A stretch of DNA of 64,000 nt from Denitromonas ohlonensis (GCF_007625205.1 NZ_VMNI01000016.1:47984-111983), one strand, 5' to 3'; numbered from the stretch's first letter, positions 10,185 to 20,122 are shown. Notes: a model not told the origin generated them from the sequence alone. Numbers and translations are program-made.

Positions 10185-10540
10185 ACAAACCCGCTGCTGG
10201 CGCCCGTCCCGGCGTCCTGTCACTGAACATCAACTCCAAATCGGCGCTGTATGCCGCGTATATGCCGTTTCTGAAAAACGGCGGCATTTTCATTCCGACC
10301 ACGCGCGACTACAAGCTCGGTGACGAGGTGTTCATGCTCCTGCAGTTGATGGAAGACCCGGCCAAGCATGCCGTCGCCGGCAAGGTGGTGTGGATTACGC
10401 CGCATGGCGTGCAAGGCGGCAAGACGCAGGGCGCCGGCGTGCATTTTTCCGACGACGACGCCAGCAAGCTGCTGCGCGGTCGCATCGAAACCATTCTGGC
10501 CGGTCACCTCGGCTCCAACCGCCCCACGCATACGCTCTGA
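10181..10540 (+). CDS. pilZ: PilZ-domain protein (type IV pilus assembly type)
   Basis: This 119-residue single-domain protein matches the small PilZ proteins needed for type IV pilus biogenesis, which always sit after holB in beta- and gammaproteobacteria. It has FLKNGGIFIPTTRDYKLGDEVF and GKVVWITPHG...GAGVHF. The RxxxR and DxSxxG c-di-GMP binding motifs of canonical PilZ domains are not apparent, which is usual for the pilus-type protein, so direct c-di-GMP binding is doubtful. Its presence predicts pilus genes elsewhere in the genome. Confidence 0.9.
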   Translation: MNKPAAGARPGVLSLNINSKSALYAAYMPFLKNGGIFIPTTRDYKLGDEVFMLLQLMEDPAKHAVAGKVVWITPHGVQGGKTQGAGVHFSDDDASKLLRGRIETILAGHLGSNRPTHTL

Positions 10541-10543
10541 CCC

Positions 10544-11308
10544 ATGTTTGTTGATTCCCACTGTCACCTGGACTTTCCCGAACTCATCGAGCGCAAGGAC
10601 GACATCCTCGCGCTGATGGCGCAGAACCAGGTCGATCAGGCGCTGTGCGTCAGCGTCAAGCTCGAGACTTTTCCGCGCGTGCTGGCGCTGGCCGAGGCCT
10701 ACCCGCATCTGTATGCGTCGGTCGGCGTGCACCCCGACAATAACGATTGCGAAGAGCCCGATGTCGCACGCTTGCTGGCGCTGGCGGCGCACCCGCGGGT
10801 GGTGGCCATTGGCGAGACCGGGCTGGATTATTACTGGCACAAAGACAAACCCGAGTGGCAGCGCGAGCGATTTCGCACCCATATCCGGGCCGCCAATGCC
10901 TGCGACAAGCCGCTGATCATTCACACCCGCGACTCCGCCGACGACACCTTGCGCCTGATGCGCGAGGAGGGCGCGTCGGCGCCGGGCGGCGTGATGCATT
11001 GTTTTACAGAAACCCAGGCGGTGGCCGAAGCTGCGCTCGATCTGGGCTTTTACATCTCCTTCTCCGGCATCGTCACCTTCAAGAACGCCAAGGCTTTGAA
11101 GGAGGTTGCGCGTTATGTGCCGCTGGACCGGATGCTGATCGAAACCGACGCGCCCTATCTCGCGCCGGTGCCGCATCGCGGCAAACAGAATGAACCCGGC
11201 TTCGTCAAACATGTCGCAGAACACATCGCCGAGTTGCGCGATGAGTCGGTCGAAACCATTGCACGGCAGACGACCGAGAATTTCAGAACACTGTTCAAGA
11301 TTGTGTGA
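10544..11308 (+). CDS. TatD-family metal-dependent DNase (YcfH-like)
   Basis: The 254-residue TIM-barrel protein shows the full metal-site pattern of the family: the HxH in DSHCHLDFPE at the N-terminus, the Glu in GETGLDYYW, the His in IIHTRDSADD, the His in MHCFTET and the Asp in IETDAPYLAP. PHRGKQNEP is also typical. Members are 3'-5' exonucleases or deoxynucleases. It starts 3 bases after pilZ in the mltG-tmk-holB-pilZ-tatD operon. Confidence 0.93.
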   Translation: MFVDSHCHLDFPELIERKDDILALMAQNQVDQALCVSVKLETFPRVLALAEAYPHLYASVGVHPDNNDCEEPDVARLLALAAHPRVVAIGETGLDYYWHKDKPEWQRERFRTHIRAANACDKPLIIHTRDSADDTLRLMREEGASAPGGVMHCFTETQAVAEAALDLGFYISFSGIVTFKNAKALKEVARYVPLDRMLIETDAPYLAPVPHRGKQNEPGFVKHVAEHIAELRDESVETIARQTTENFRTLFKIV

Positions 11309-11314
11309 GGCGAC

Positions 11315-12025
11315 ATGCTCCTTTTTAAACGCGCGGCCCTGGGCCTGACGCTGCTTTTCTCGATGGCTGTTCAACCGGCCCTGGCCGGTGCCTACGATGA
11401 TTCCATCAACGCGGCGCGCATGGGCGATACCGGCGAGCTGACCGAGCTGCTGCGTCAGGGGCTGGAGGCCGACACTGTCGATGCGAGTGGCAACACCTTG
11501 CTGATGCTCGCCGCCCGCGAAGGCCAGTTGGACGCGGTGGATCTGCTGCTGCGCAGCGGCGCCCGTGCCGGCAAGCGCAATCCGGCCGGCGACAGCGCGA
11601 TGATGATGGCGGTGCTCAAGGGGTATCAGCCGATTGTCGAGCGACTCCTCGCAGCCGGCGCGCCGATCAACCACGATGGCTGGACGCCGCTGATCTATGC
11701 CGCTTTTCAGGGGCAGACCGATATCGCGCGCTTGCTGATCGAGCGCGGTGCCGATATCAACCAGCGCGCGCCCAATCTGGCAACGCCCTTGATGTTTGCG
11801 GCCCGCAATGGCCATATCGAGATCGTGAAGTTGCTGCTCGATCGCGGTGCAGACACCAACGTGGTGAATGACCAGAATCGCACCGCGCACAGCTGGGCAT
11901 TGGAGAACGGTAATACCGATATTGCCGAGCTGCTCGAGCGTCGCGTGCCGTCTGTTTTGAAAGTCGCCCCTGCGCCGGCAAAGCCGAAGCCAGCGGGCGG
12001 CACGCTGCGCGTAGTGATCGAGTAA
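11315..12025 (+). CDS. Exported ankyrin-repeat protein
   Basis: The 236-residue product has a Sec signal peptide (residues 1-25, ending QPALA) and about five ankyrin repeats with the usual NTLLMLAAREGQLDAVDLLLRSG-type consensus. A basic, proline- and lysine-rich tail follows, ending in a hydrophobic strand. It is probably periplasmic and acts by protein binding. It starts 6 bases after tatD and ends the operon. No enzyme domain is visible, and the partner is unknown. Confidence 0.85.
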   Translation: MLLFKRAALGLTLLFSMAVQPALAGAYDDSINAARMGDTGELTELLRQGLEADTVDASGNTLLMLAAREGQLDAVDLLLRSGARAGKRNPAGDSAMMMAVLKGYQPIVERLLAAGAPINHDGWTPLIYAAFQGQTDIARLLIERGADINQRAPNLATPLMFAARNGHIEIVKLLLDRGADTNVVNDQNRTAHSWALENGNTDIAELLERRVPSVLKVAPAPAKPKPAGGTLRVVIE

Positions 12026-12062
12026 GTCGGGTCACACCGCTGTTGCGGTGCCGCCTGATGCC

Positions 12063-12437
12063 TCAGGCGCCGTCGTCGGGGGGCTCGGCCTGATCGCGCA
12101 GCAGCGGGCGTAGCCCATCAAAAGGGCCATCCAGCGCTGCGTTGGCGGCCTTTTCCATGGCGCGATACTGGCGCAGCACGTCATGGCCCGTGGCCGACAC
12201 CTCTGCGCCACCGCCGCGTTTTCCCCCCGTTACCGTCAGCACCACTGGCTGCCGAAAGCAGCGATTCATGGCGTCGACCAAGGCCCAGGCGCGGGTGTAG
12301 GACATGCCCATTTCGCGCGCCGCGGCCGAGATCGAGCCATGCCGGCCGATGGCTTCGAGCAGGGTGGCCTTGCCGGGCCCGAGCGCGATCTTGTCGTCGA
12401 GCATGATGCGGACTTGGTGGCGGAGGCGGGCGGTCAT
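12063..12437 (-). CDS. ModE-type winged helix-turn-helix protein without molybdate domain
   Basis: This 124-residue protein is essentially the N-terminal DNA-binding domain of ModE. It starts with a strand-helix segment, then the HTH segment GSISAAAREMGMSYTRAW and the wing with VLTVTGGKRGGGAEVS. The C-terminal TOBE/MOP molybdate-binding domains are absent. Free-standing proteins of this type occur next to Mo-related genes or act as simple repressors. Here the neighbour is recJ (11 bases upstream in the same direction), with no modABC in view, so the regulated genes cannot be inferred. Confidence 0.85.
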   Translation of the reverse strand: MTARLRHQVRIMLDDKIALGPGKATLLEAIGRHGSISAAAREMGMSYTRAWALVDAMNRCFRQPVVLTVTGGKRGGGAEVSATGHDVLRQYRAMEKAANAALDGPFDGLRPLLRDQAEPPDDGA

Positions 12438-12448
12438 GGCGGCGGTCC

Positions 12449-14140
12449 TCAGGCGGGTTCGATGTGCTCGATCATCAGCTGTACCGAGCTGACGCCATTG
12501 TATTCATTCACCGACAGCCGATAGGCCGCGTGAATCGAAGCGGGCACCGGCTCGGCGTAGTTGAAAAAGATGGCTTCGAAGCGGGTGTTGTTCTTGCGCA
12601 GCGCCAGCTTGAGGTGGCGATCCTTGAGCAGGCGCTGGTTGTCGACCTCGAACACGTCGTCGAACACCGGTGCCGGAAAGCTCTGGCCCCAGATCGCGTT
12701 CTCAAGATGGCGCGCGGTTTCGAGCGTCATGTAGCCGGTTTCGAGCGGGCCGTCGGTGTCGACCCGGCGGGTCAGGTCAGCCGGGTCGATCATGGCGTTC
12801 ACCACCGCCTCGAAGGCGGCCGAGAAGCGTTCGAAGTCCTCGGCGCGGATCGTCAGGCCCGCGGCCATGGCGTGGCCGCCGAACTTGAGGATCAGGTCGG
12901 GCATCTGCTTACTGACCAGATCGAGCGCATCGCGCAGATGCAGGCCTGGGATCGAGCGGCCCGAGCCTTTGATCTGGCCGTCGTCACCCGGCGCAAACGC
13001 CACGACAGGCCGGTGGAATTTCTCCTTGATACGCCCCGCGACGATGCCGATCACGCCTTGATGCCAGCTCGGCTCGAACAAGGTGATGCTGGCGCGCTCG
13101 CCCGGCACGAAATCGTCGAGCGTGAGCAGGGCATCGGACTGCATGTCGGCCTCGATGCTGCGGCGTTCGCGGTTGAGGCGGTCGAGCTCCTGCGCGATGT
13201 TCATGGCGCGGGCGATGTCATCGGTGATCAGACATTCGATGCCCAGCGACATGTCGGCCAGACGGCCCGCCGCGTTCAGGCGCGGGCCGAGGCCAAAGCC
13301 CATGTCGAAGGTGCTGGCGCGTGTCGGCTCGCGGCCGGCCGCGCTGAACAGGGCGCGCACGCCGGCGCACATCTGGCCGGCGCGCATGCGGGCCAGCCCT
13401 TGCGACACCAGAATGCGGTTGTTGCGATCGAGTGGCACCACGTCGGCGACCGTGCCGAGCGCGACCAGATCGAGCAGCGTGGCCAGATTCGGCCCCTTGC
13501 CGTCGTCAAACGCGCCGCGGGTGCGCAGCTCGGCGCGCAGCGCCAGCAAGGTGTAGAACATGACGCCCACGCCGGCCAGCGCCTTGCTCGGAAAGCTGCA
13601 GCCCGGCTGGTTGGGATTGACGATCACATCGGCCTGCGGCAGCGCGTCGCCCGGCAGGTGGTGATCGGTGATCAGCGTGGCGATGCCGAGCGAGCGGGCC
13701 TCTTCGACGCCATCAATGCTGGCGATGCCGTTGTCGACGGTGATGATCAGGTCGGGTTCGCTCTGCGCGGCGAGCTCGACGATGGCCGGGGTGAGGCCAT
13801 AGCCGTATTCGAAGCGATTCGGCACCAGATAGGCCACCTCGGCGCCCATCGCGCGCAGGCCGCGCACGGCCACGGCGCAGGCGGTGGCACCGTCGCAGTC
13901 GTAGTCGGCGACGACCAGCATGCGGGCGCCGGCCTCGATGGCGTCAGCGAGCAGAATGGCGGCGTCAGACACGCCCTGCAGCTGGGTTGGCGGAATGAGC
14001 TTGGCGAGCGCGTCGTCGAGTTCGCTCGCCGCCGTAATGCCGCGCGCCGCGTACAGGCGGGCCAGCGTCGGGTGGAGGCCGGACTCGGCCAGTCGGCGGA
14101 CAGTGGCGGGGTTGGCCTTGCGGGGCACGATGCGCGTCAT
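12449..14140 (-). CDS. recJ: Single-stranded-DNA-specific exonuclease RecJ
   Basis: RecJ is the 5'-3' ssDNA exonuclease used in mismatch repair and RecFOR recombination. The 563-residue protein has the DHH-superfamily motif I VADYDCDGATA (residues 77-87), the DHH motif in LITDHHLPG, and the DHHA1/OB part with GSGRSIPGLHLRDAL and KFGGHAMAAGLTI. The ATG at 14140 was chosen because it overlaps the stop of the upstream gene by 4 bases; the frame is open further upstream but only inside that gene. Normal length. Confidence 0.95.
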   Translation of the reverse strand: MTRIVPRKANPATVRRLAESGLHPTLARLYAARGITAASELDDALAKLIPPTQLQGVSDAAILLADAIEAGARMLVVADYDCDGATACAVAVRGLRAMGAEVAYLVPNRFEYGYGLTPAIVELAAQSEPDLIITVDNGIASIDGVEEARSLGIATLITDHHLPGDALPQADVIVNPNQPGCSFPSKALAGVGVMFYTLLALRAELRTRGAFDDGKGPNLATLLDLVALGTVADVVPLDRNNRILVSQGLARMRAGQMCAGVRALFSAAGREPTRASTFDMGFGLGPRLNAAGRLADMSLGIECLITDDIARAMNIAQELDRLNRERRSIEADMQSDALLTLDDFVPGERASITLFEPSWHQGVIGIVAGRIKEKFHRPVVAFAPGDDGQIKGSGRSIPGLHLRDALDLVSKQMPDLILKFGGHAMAAGLTIRAEDFERFSAAFEAVVNAMIDPADLTRRVDTDGPLETGYMTLETARHLENAIWGQSFPAPVFDDVFEVDNQRLLKDRHLKLALRKNNTRFEAIFFNYAEPVPASIHAAYRLSVNEYNGVSSVQLMIEHIEPA

Positions 14141-15156
14141 GAGTAATTGGCCAGCGTGAAGGTTTCGAGCGATTGGGGCTTGCGCCAGAAGCACCACAGG
14201 TGGCGCTTGGAGAGCGTGATCTGCCGGCCGCCGCGTTCGTCGGGCAGCGTCAGTGTCAGCGTCTTCAGTGTGCCGGCTTTGAGGGCGGCGAGCGCGGGGG
14301 CAAACCAGTGCTGTTCGAGATCGAGCACGGCGGCTTGCCAGGGGTCGAGATCGAGATAGAGGCTCGCATGGTAGGCGTCTGGCAATTCGACCAGCGCGTC
14401 GCCCGCGGGAAGGTCGGCGAAGGTGTCCGGTCGCGTGGGTTCGCACCCGGCCGCGCGGGCCATGCCGCGCACTAGCGGTGAGCTTGCCGCGATGTGTTGG
14501 GCCGGCGGCGTCAGCGATGCCGGCAAGCGGCCTGCGCCCCAGAACCACACGCTGTTGATGGCGCGTTGGCCGGCCGCTTCGCGGGCGCGATTGATCGGGT
14601 GATTGTGCAGCACCACCTGGATCTCGTTCATGGTGCGCTGCCAGACGAGCGCGTCGCCATTGCTCGGCAGGTAGTGCACGATCGGCCGGCCGGTGGTGGC
14701 CGACAGGCGTGATAGTTGTGCGGTGGGCGGCTGCTTGGGATGCAGATACCAGCGATCCGGTGTCGGCGCTTCGAATCGGCCGATATCGGCGAACTCGGCA
14801 TTGAGCGCGTCAATCAGCGCGTCGGCCTCATCGCGGGTGATGGCCAGCTCGCCCGCATCGGTCAGCAGCAGGTGGCTGCCGGCAAAGTGCAGGTGGCTCG
14901 GGTCGGCGCACAGCAGCGGTGTGTCGACGCGCAGGGCGTCGGCTTCACCCCAACGGCGCAGGGGCGCATCGGCGAGCGTGGCGGTGTCGGTGTTGAAGAA
15001 TCGCGCCCAGGTCTGTTCCGGCGTTTCGGCCGGTTCGGCGCGGTGGCGGCCGACGCCGAGCAGGCGCGACAAGGCCGGCAGCGTGAGCGTGTGGGCAAAA
15101 CCGCGGGCATGAATACTGGGCCAGATCAGGCCGGGAACGAGCAGGTGAAGATGCAT
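14137..15156 (-). CDS. RpfE-type protein, phosphoglycerate mutase-like
   Basis: The 339-residue protein matches the family found upstream of recJ in many beta- and gammaproteobacteria and called RpfE in Xanthomonas. It starts MHLHLLVPGLIWP and contains RTMNEIQVVLHNHPINRAREA and SVWFWGAGRLP. These are typical of this family, which is distantly related to cofactor-independent phosphoglycerate mutases and lacks their full metal site. The biochemical role is not established. It is translationally coupled to recJ (4-base overlap). The start at 15156 is the first that gives the conserved N-terminus; in-frame ATGs further upstream lie in the intergenic spacer. Confidence 0.8.
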   Translation of the reverse strand: MHLHLLVPGLIWPSIHARGFAHTLTLPALSRLLGVGRHRAEPAETPEQTWARFFNTDTATLADAPLRRWGEADALRVDTPLLCADPSHLHFAGSHLLLTDAGELAITRDEADALIDALNAEFADIGRFEAPTPDRWYLHPKQPPTAQLSRLSATTGRPIVHYLPSNGDALVWQRTMNEIQVVLHNHPINRAREAAGQRAINSVWFWGAGRLPASLTPPAQHIAASSPLVRGMARAAGCEPTRPDTFADLPAGDALVELPDAYHASLYLDLDPWQAAVLDLEQHWFAPALAALKAGTLKTLTLTLPDERGGRQITLSKRHLWCFWRKPQSLETFTLANYS

Positions 15157-15290
15157 GTTTGTGACCCGAAAGCAGGCGCCGATTCTAGCATGCAGCGGTC
15201 TCTTGCCTTGCCGGGCTGAGCACGCTGCATCGCATCGTTGGCCGACATTAGGCACAATGGCGACCTTGCTGATTCGAGGCCAATTGCCCG

Positions 15291-16544
15291 ATGCGATATG
15301 AAACGCTCATCGGTTTGCGCTATACCCGCTCGCGAAAGCGGGCGCAGGGGCGCAACCAGTTTATTTCCTTCATTTCCCTGGTGTCGATGCTGGGCATTGC
15401 ACTGGGCGTGGCCGCGCTGATTGTGGTGCTGTCGGTCATGAACGGCTTTCAGGAAGAGCTGCGTACCCGGATTCTCGGGGTGGCCTCGCACGCGCAGGTG
15501 ACCGGCGCAGCGGGTGACATGGAGGCCTGGCAGCAGGCGGCGCAGACCGCGGCGGAGCATCCCAATGTTCAAGGGACCGCACCGTTTGTGCAGGCGCAGG
15601 GCATGCTGTCGTTTGACCAGAATGTGCGCGGCGTGATGGTACGCGGTATTTTGCCGGCCGAAGAGGACCGCGTGGCCGATTTCAGCAAGACCATGCGCGT
15701 GGGGACGCTCGACGGGCTGCAGGCCGGCGGCTTCGGGATCGTGCTTGGCGTCGATCTGGCGCGGGCGCTGGGCGCACGTACCGGCGACAAGGTGACGCTG
15801 ATCGCGCCGCAAGGCCTGGTCACGCCCGCCGCGGTTTTGCCGCGACTCAAGCAATTCACCGTGGTGGGCATTTTTGAAGCCGGCATGTACGAGTTTGATG
15901 CCGGTCTGGCGCTGATTCATCTGAACGATGCGCAAGTGCTGTATCGCATGGGCGACCGGGTCAGTGGCGTACGCCTGAAGCTCGACGACTTGTTTGCCGC
16001 GCCGCGCGTGATCCGCGAGCTGGCCAATCGCTACGACACCCGCACCGTGTTGTCCGACTGGACCAGCAGCCATGCCAATTTCTTCCGTGCCGTGGCGCTG
16101 GAGAAAAAGATGATGTCCATCATCCTGTTTCTGATCGTTGCCGTGGCGGCGTTCAATATTGTGTCGACCCTGGTGATGGCGGTGCAGGAGAAAACGGCCG
16201 ACATCGCCATTTTGCGCACCCTCGGTGCCAGCCCCGGATCGATCATGAGCATCTTCATCCTGCAGGGCGCGATCATCGGTATCGTTGGCCTGATTGCCGG
16301 CGTGATTGGCGGCATCGCGCTGGCCACGAATCTGGATGTGGTGATTCCCGCGCTCGAGGGTGTGCTCGGCACCACCCTATGGAACAAAGAGATCTACTAC
16401 GTGACTGAAATGCCGTCCAAAATTCTGCCGGCCGACGTGATCACCATTACCTCGGTGTCGTTCGTGCTGACCCTGATCGCGACTTTGTATCCGAGCTGGC
16501 GCGGCTCGCGGGTAAATCCGGCGGAGGCGCTGCGCTATGAGTAA
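15291..16544 (+). CDS. lolC: Lipoprotein-releasing ABC transporter permease LolC/LolE (LolF-like)
   Basis: Part of the LolCDE machine that extracts lipoproteins from the inner membrane and passes them to LolA. The 417-residue protein has the MacB-like topology: transmembrane segment at about 25-50, a large periplasmic domain to about 270, then three C-terminal transmembrane segments ending in the FtsX-like tail [18 protein letters not shown]. The N-terminal [11 protein letters not shown] and the segment [17 protein letters not shown] are conserved. Only one permease gene accompanies lolD, so either a partner is elsewhere or this is a homodimeric LolF-type permease. It overlaps lolD by 8 bases. 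Confidence 0.9.
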   Translation: MRYETLIGLRYTRSRKRAQGRNQFISFISLVSMLGIALGVAALIVVLSVMNGFQEELRTRILGVASHAQVTGAAGDMEAWQQAAQTAAEHPNVQGTAPFVQAQGMLSFDQNVRGVMVRGILPAEEDRVADFSKTMRVGTLDGLQAGGFGIVLGVDLARALGARTGDKVTLIAPQGLVTPAAVLPRLKQFTVVGIFEAGMYEFDAGLALIHLNDAQVLYRMGDRVSGVRLKLDDLFAAPRVIRELANRYDTRTVLSDWTSSHANFFRAVALEKKMMSIILFLIVAVAAFNIVSTLVMAVQEKTADIAILRTLGASPGSIMSIFILQGAIIGIVGLIAGVIGGIALATNLDVVIPALEGVLGTTLWNKEIYYVTEMPSKILPADVITITSVSFVLTLIATLYPSWRGSRVNPAEALRYE

Positions 16545-17220
16545 TCCGACTCCCCCGGTGCTCGCCTGCGAAGGCTTGTCGAAGCGCTTTCGTGAAGGCG
16601 CCGATGCGGTCGAGGTACTCAAGGACGTGTCGCTTTCCGTCGCTCGAGGCGAGCGGATTGCGATTGTGGGTGCGTCCGGCTCCGGCAAGAGCACGCTGCT
16701 GCATCTGCTCGGCGGGCTCGATGCGCCCACGGCGGGGCGGGTGAGCGTGAATGGTGGTGATGTGTCGCGGCTGTCTGATGCGGCACGCGGGCGGCTGCGC
16801 AACCAGGCGCTCGGCTTCGTGTATCAGTTTCACCACCTGCTGCCCGAGTTCTCGGCGCTGGAAAACGTCGCCATGCCCTTGTATATCCGCCGCATGCCGC
16901 GCGCCGAAGCGGACGCCAAGGCGGCCGAGATGCTTGAGCGGGTGGGCTTGGGGCATCGCGTCAGCCATACGCCCGGTGAGCTCTCGGGCGGCGAGCGCCA
17001 GCGTGCGGCGATTGCCCGGGCGCTGGTCACGCGTCCGGCCTGCGTGCTGGCCGATGAGCCGACCGGCAACCTGGACAGCAAAACCGCCGGCGCGGTGTTT
17101 GACCTGATGCTCGAACTCAACGCCGCCGAAGGCACGAGCTTTGTCATCGTGACGCACGACGTGCAGCTCGCAGCGCGCGCTGAACGGGTGCTGACCTTGA
17201 CCGACGGACGGTTGGCCTAA
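16537..17220 (+). CDS. lolD: Lipoprotein-releasing system ATP-binding protein LolD
   Basis: The 227-residue ABC ATPase has Walker [10 protein letters not shown] (45-53), Q-loop in [17 protein letters not shown], signature LSGGERQR, Walker B VLADEPTG and the H-loop His in IVTHD. The [17 protein letters not shown] segment is characteristic of LolD. It powers the permease encoded immediately upstream, with which it overlaps by 8 bases. Length and motifs are complete. Confidence 0.95.
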   Translation: MSNPTPPVLACEGLSKRFREGADAVEVLKDVSLSVARGERIAIVGASGSGKSTLLHLLGGLDAPTAGRVSVNGGDVSRLSDAARGRLRNQALGFVYQFHHLLPEFSALENVAMPLYIRRMPRAEADAKAAEMLERVGLGHRVSHTPGELSGGERQRAAIARALVTRPACVLADEPTGNLDSKTAGAVFDLMLELNAAEGTSFVIVTHDVQLAARAERVLTLTDGRLA

Positions 17221-17408
17221 GCATCAATGGATCGGCCCGGGTGTGTAAACATCGGCTGAAATCACCGCAGGGTGCGGCTTTTCGGAGAAACGCTGCCTAG
17301 CGGCACGTATGTCCTTGGGCCTAGCGCCACAATGGCTCCTCGCCTGTATGCAAAAACGCTGATTCAAGTTGTAAGACGCGGTGACGTGAATAGCCCTCGT
17401 ATACGACC

Positions 17409-17424
17409 ACTGTCTGGAGACAGT
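17409..17424 (+). promoter_or_regulatory. Inverted repeat covering the ribosome binding site of the chemoreceptor gene
   Basis: ACTGTCT and AGACAGT form a perfect inverted repeat separated by GG, ending one base before the ATG at 17426. The Shine-Dalgarno-like TGGAGA lies inside it, so a hairpin in the mRNA would hide the ribosome binding site. It could equally be a DNA operator. Confidence 0.4.
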
Positions 17425-17425
17425 T

Positions 17426-19447
17426 ATGCGAGTTCTCTTTGCCCCTGCCGTGCGCTTGCTCAATCAGTTGCGCTACACCACCAAGTTTTTGCTTATCGGT
17501 GGCACGGCCGCCGTTGCGTCGATGTTTCTGTTGTTCCAGCTGTATTCACAGATTCAGGTGTCGCGGGACATGACCGCGCAGGAGCAGTCCGGCCTCGTCG
17601 TGCTTGATGCGACCATCAAGGCGCTGACCAAAATGCAGCAGCACCGCGGCACCACCTCAGGTCTGCTGGGCGGTGACACCAGCCTTGCACCCAAAGTGGC
17701 GGCGCTGGCGCAAGAGGTCGAGCAGGCGGTGGCCGGTGTCGATGCCGCGCTGAGCGGTCCAGGGGCAGACTTTGACCTGGCCGGTCCCTGGGGTGAGATC
17801 AAGAATCGGTGGGCGCCGCTCAAGGGCGGTACGCCGAACGAGCGCGGCGGCAACTTCAAGGCCCACACGCAGATGATCGAGAACATGCTCACACTGATCG
17901 GAGACATCGGATCGCAGTCGCGCCTGTCCTTTGACCCGGATGCCGATGCCGCCAACCTGATCGGCGCCTTGCTCACCGCCGTGCCTGAAATGTCCGAGCG
18001 TCTTGGCCGTTTGCGCGGTATGGGCACGGGCATCATCGCGCGGGGCGTGCTGACGCTGGATGACGAAAAATCCATCGTTCGCCAGCTCGGTCAGCTCGAG
18101 GTGACCAAAGACGCGCTGATGGACCGCTTCCGTCGCGCGGCACGCCACAATCCCTCGCTGGAGGCCGCTTTGAAGCAGGCCGGCGAAGACATCACTGCGG
18201 CGCACAAAAACTTGCGGGATGTGACCCAGGCTCAGATCGTTGATCAAAAATTCGATATCAAACCCGAGGCGTTTTTTGCCGTGGGCACCAAAGCCATTTC
18301 GAGTCTGATCGGCCATAGTGACAGCACTTTGTTTCCCAGCGCCGACGCGTTGCTCAAGGTACGGGCCGATCAACTGACCCGCTTGCTGGTGATTGAATTG
18401 CTGGTGTCTGTGACCACCATTCTGATCGCCGGCTACCTGTTGGTCGGCATGTATCTGTCGATTGTCGGCTCGGTGCGCGAACTGACCGCCGGCACAACAC
18501 AGATGGCGCAGGGCGACTACACCACACGCGTCGACTTTTCGGCACGCGACGAGCTGTCCGATGTGGCGCATCAGTTCAACGGCATGGCGGAACGCTTGGC
18601 GGCAATCATTGCTCAGGTCAAACGTAGCGCCGAAGATCTGCGGGCCGCAGCGGGTGAAATGGCGACCGGGTCCGGTCAGGTTGCCGAAGGCTCCGAGCGG
18701 CAAAGCGAAGCCGCCGCGAGCATGGCGGCGGCGGTTGAGGAGATGACGGTGAGTATCGACGAGATCAATCGCCATGCGCAGGCCGCGTCGACTCAGAGCG
18801 CCGACTCGGGCCGGCTGTCAAAAGAGGGCGGCGACGTGGTGCGTCAGTCGGTGACCGAAATGGAGCGCATCGCCGAGTCAGTGCATGAGGTGGCGAGTGT
18901 CATTCGTGACCTCGGCGACCAGTCCGGCAAGATTTCGACCATCGTCAATGTGATTCGCGAAATTGCCGAGCAGACCAATCTGCTGGCGCTCAACGCGGCC
19001 ATCGAGGCCGCGCGGGCCGGCGAAACCGGCCGCGGGTTTGCGGTGGTGGCCGACGAGGTGCGCAAGCTCGCCGAGCGCACCGCCAAGGCCACCGGTGAAA
19101 TCACCGGCATGGTCGAAGCCATCCAGAGCGGCACGCAAAAAGCGGTCGGCACCATGGAAAGCGGCGTCGAGCGCGTGCAGGAAGGCGTGGTGCTGACCAA
19201 GCGCGCCGGCGAGTCGATGGAGCAGATCAACGCGGGCGCGGCCAATGTGGTGGTGTCGGTCGAAGATATCTCGGCAGCGCTGCGCGAACAGAGTGCCGCG
19301 AGTACCGACATTGCGCGCAACGTCGAGGCGATCGCTCAGATGAGCGAGCAGAACAGCGCGGCGGTCCGTGATACCGCCCGCACGGCCGAGCGGCTGGAGG
19401 GTTTGGCGCGTTCCTTGAGCGACGAGGTGGCGCGCTTCAAAGTCTGA
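17426..19447 (+). CDS. Methyl-accepting chemotaxis protein with large periplasmic sensor
   Basis: The 673-residue chemoreceptor has a transmembrane segment at about 22-44 and a helical periplasmic domain to about 305. The latter contains [16 protein letters not shown], which resembles nitrate/nitrite-sensing (NIT) helical domains. A second transmembrane segment (about 310-335), a HAMP domain and the cytoplasmic signalling hairpin follow, with the highly conserved tip [19 protein letters not shown]. The C-terminus lacks the NWxxF pentapeptide, so adaptation probably relies on other receptors' tethering. It is transcribed alone, and a hairpin overlaps its ribosome binding site. The ligand is unknown. 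Confidence 0.9.
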   Translation: MRVLFAPAVRLLNQLRYTTKFLLIGGTAAVASMFLLFQLYSQIQVSRDMTAQEQSGLVVLDATIKALTKMQQHRGTTSGLLGGDTSLAPKVAALAQEVEQAVAGVDAALSGPGADFDLAGPWGEIKNRWAPLKGGTPNERGGNFKAHTQMIENMLTLIGDIGSQSRLSFDPDADAANLIGALLTAVPEMSERLGRLRGMGTGIIARGVLTLDDEKSIVRQLGQLEVTKDALMDRFRRAARHNPSLEAALKQAGEDITAAHKNLRDVTQAQIVDQKFDIKPEAFFAVGTKAISSLIGHSDSTLFPSADALLKVRADQLTRLLVIELLVSVTTILIAGYLLVGMYLSIVGSVRELTAGTTQMAQGDYTTRVDFSARDELSDVAHQFNGMAERLAAIIAQVKRSAEDLRAAAGEMATGSGQVAEGSERQSEAAASMAAAVEEMTVSIDEINRHAQAASTQSADSGRLSKEGGDVVRQSVTEMERIAESVHEVASVIRDLGDQSGKISTIVNVIREIAEQTNLLALNAAIEAARAGETGRGFAVVADEVRKLAERTAKATGEITGMVEAIQSGTQKAVGTMESGVERVQEGVVLTKRAGESMEQINAGAANVVVSVEDISAALREQSAASTDIARNVEAIAQMSEQNSAAVRDTARTAERLEGLARSLSDEVARFKV

Positions 19448-19465
19448 GCGCAAGGCTAGCCAAAC

Positions 19466-19497
19466 GGGGCGTGACCGGTCAGTTGCCGGTCGCGCCC
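19466..19497. terminator. Convergent-gene hairpin
   Basis: GGGCGTGACCGG (about 19467-19478) pairs with CCGGTCGCGCCC (19486-19497) with one mismatch and a 7-base loop. It lies just after the chemoreceptor stop and overlaps the end of the convergent DUF2062 gene. No strong T tract follows, so intrinsic termination would be weak. Confidence 0.4.
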
Positions 19498-20045
19498 TTG
19501 TCGTTTCTGGCGCGGCGCTTTTTCTGCCGGGTGTGCCAGGCGTGCATCAGGTGCAATCGCCACACGCCACGCACCACAAAATAGCCGGTGACGGCCAGAC
19601 CGTTGGCGAGCACCAGCAGCCCGAGCAGCAGGGGGCGGCCAAGCCCCAGCACCCAGGCCGACATGGCCGACATCCACTGAGTGATAGCCATGGTGGTGAT
19701 TTCGGGCGGCGCCACGAAATGACTGCCGCCGCCGAGCAACCAGTCACCCAGCGTGAAGGCCAGCAAATAGAGCGGGACGATGGTGAAGGGGTTGGTGTAG
19801 AGCGTCGTGACCAGCGCCAGCGGCAGATTGACCCGAAAAACCACGCATCCGAGCGCGGCGCCGATCATCTGAAAAGGGCCGGGAATCAGTCCGCAGAAAA
19901 GTCCCACGGCGACGGCACCGGCCGCGGAGTGACGATTCAGATGCCACAGGCTGGGATGCAGGAGGGTGCTGCCCAAGGGGCGCAGCCAGCGATTGTTGTG
20001 CACGCTGGCGTGGTCAGGGAGAACGCGCTTGAGGAGTTTTCGCAT
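19479..20045 (-). CDS. DUF2062 membrane protein
   Basis: The 187-residue protein has the DUF2062 pattern: an amphipathic basic N-terminus, SAAGAVAVGLFCGLIPGPFQMIGAA, and a second long hydrophobic region with NPFTIVPLYLLAFTLGDWLLG, followed by a third segment (about 135-155) and a very basic C-terminal tail. The family is widespread and uncharacterised. The ATG at 20045 was chosen; an in-frame ATG at 20078 would add 11 residues. It is divergent from comEC with about 77 bases between them. Confidence 0.82.
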   Translation of the reverse strand: MRKLLKRVLPDHASVHNNRWLRPLGSTLLHPSLWHLNRHSAAGAVAVGLFCGLIPGPFQMIGAALGCVVFRVNLPLALVTTLYTNPFTIVPLYLLAFTLGDWLLGGGSHFVAPPEITTMAITQWMSAMSAWVLGLGRPLLLGLLVLANGLAVTGYFVVRGVWRLHLMHAWHTRQKKRRARNDKGATGN

Positions 20046-20122
20046 GGTGGTTGGCGTGGATTCTAGCGTGGCGTGCACGCGATCTGTCTAAGAGTGGCCG
20101 GATCGCGCTAAAGTGCCGGCCT

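Noticed and set aside
12026..12062. Terminator between the ankyrin gene and the ModE-like gene
   Set aside because: CACCGC-TGTT-GCGGTG is a short stem without a T tract. Too weak to call.
12464..14146. 560-codon open frame antisense to recJ
   Set aside because: Shadow of recJ; low-complexity, His/Arg/Gly-rich translation without motifs.
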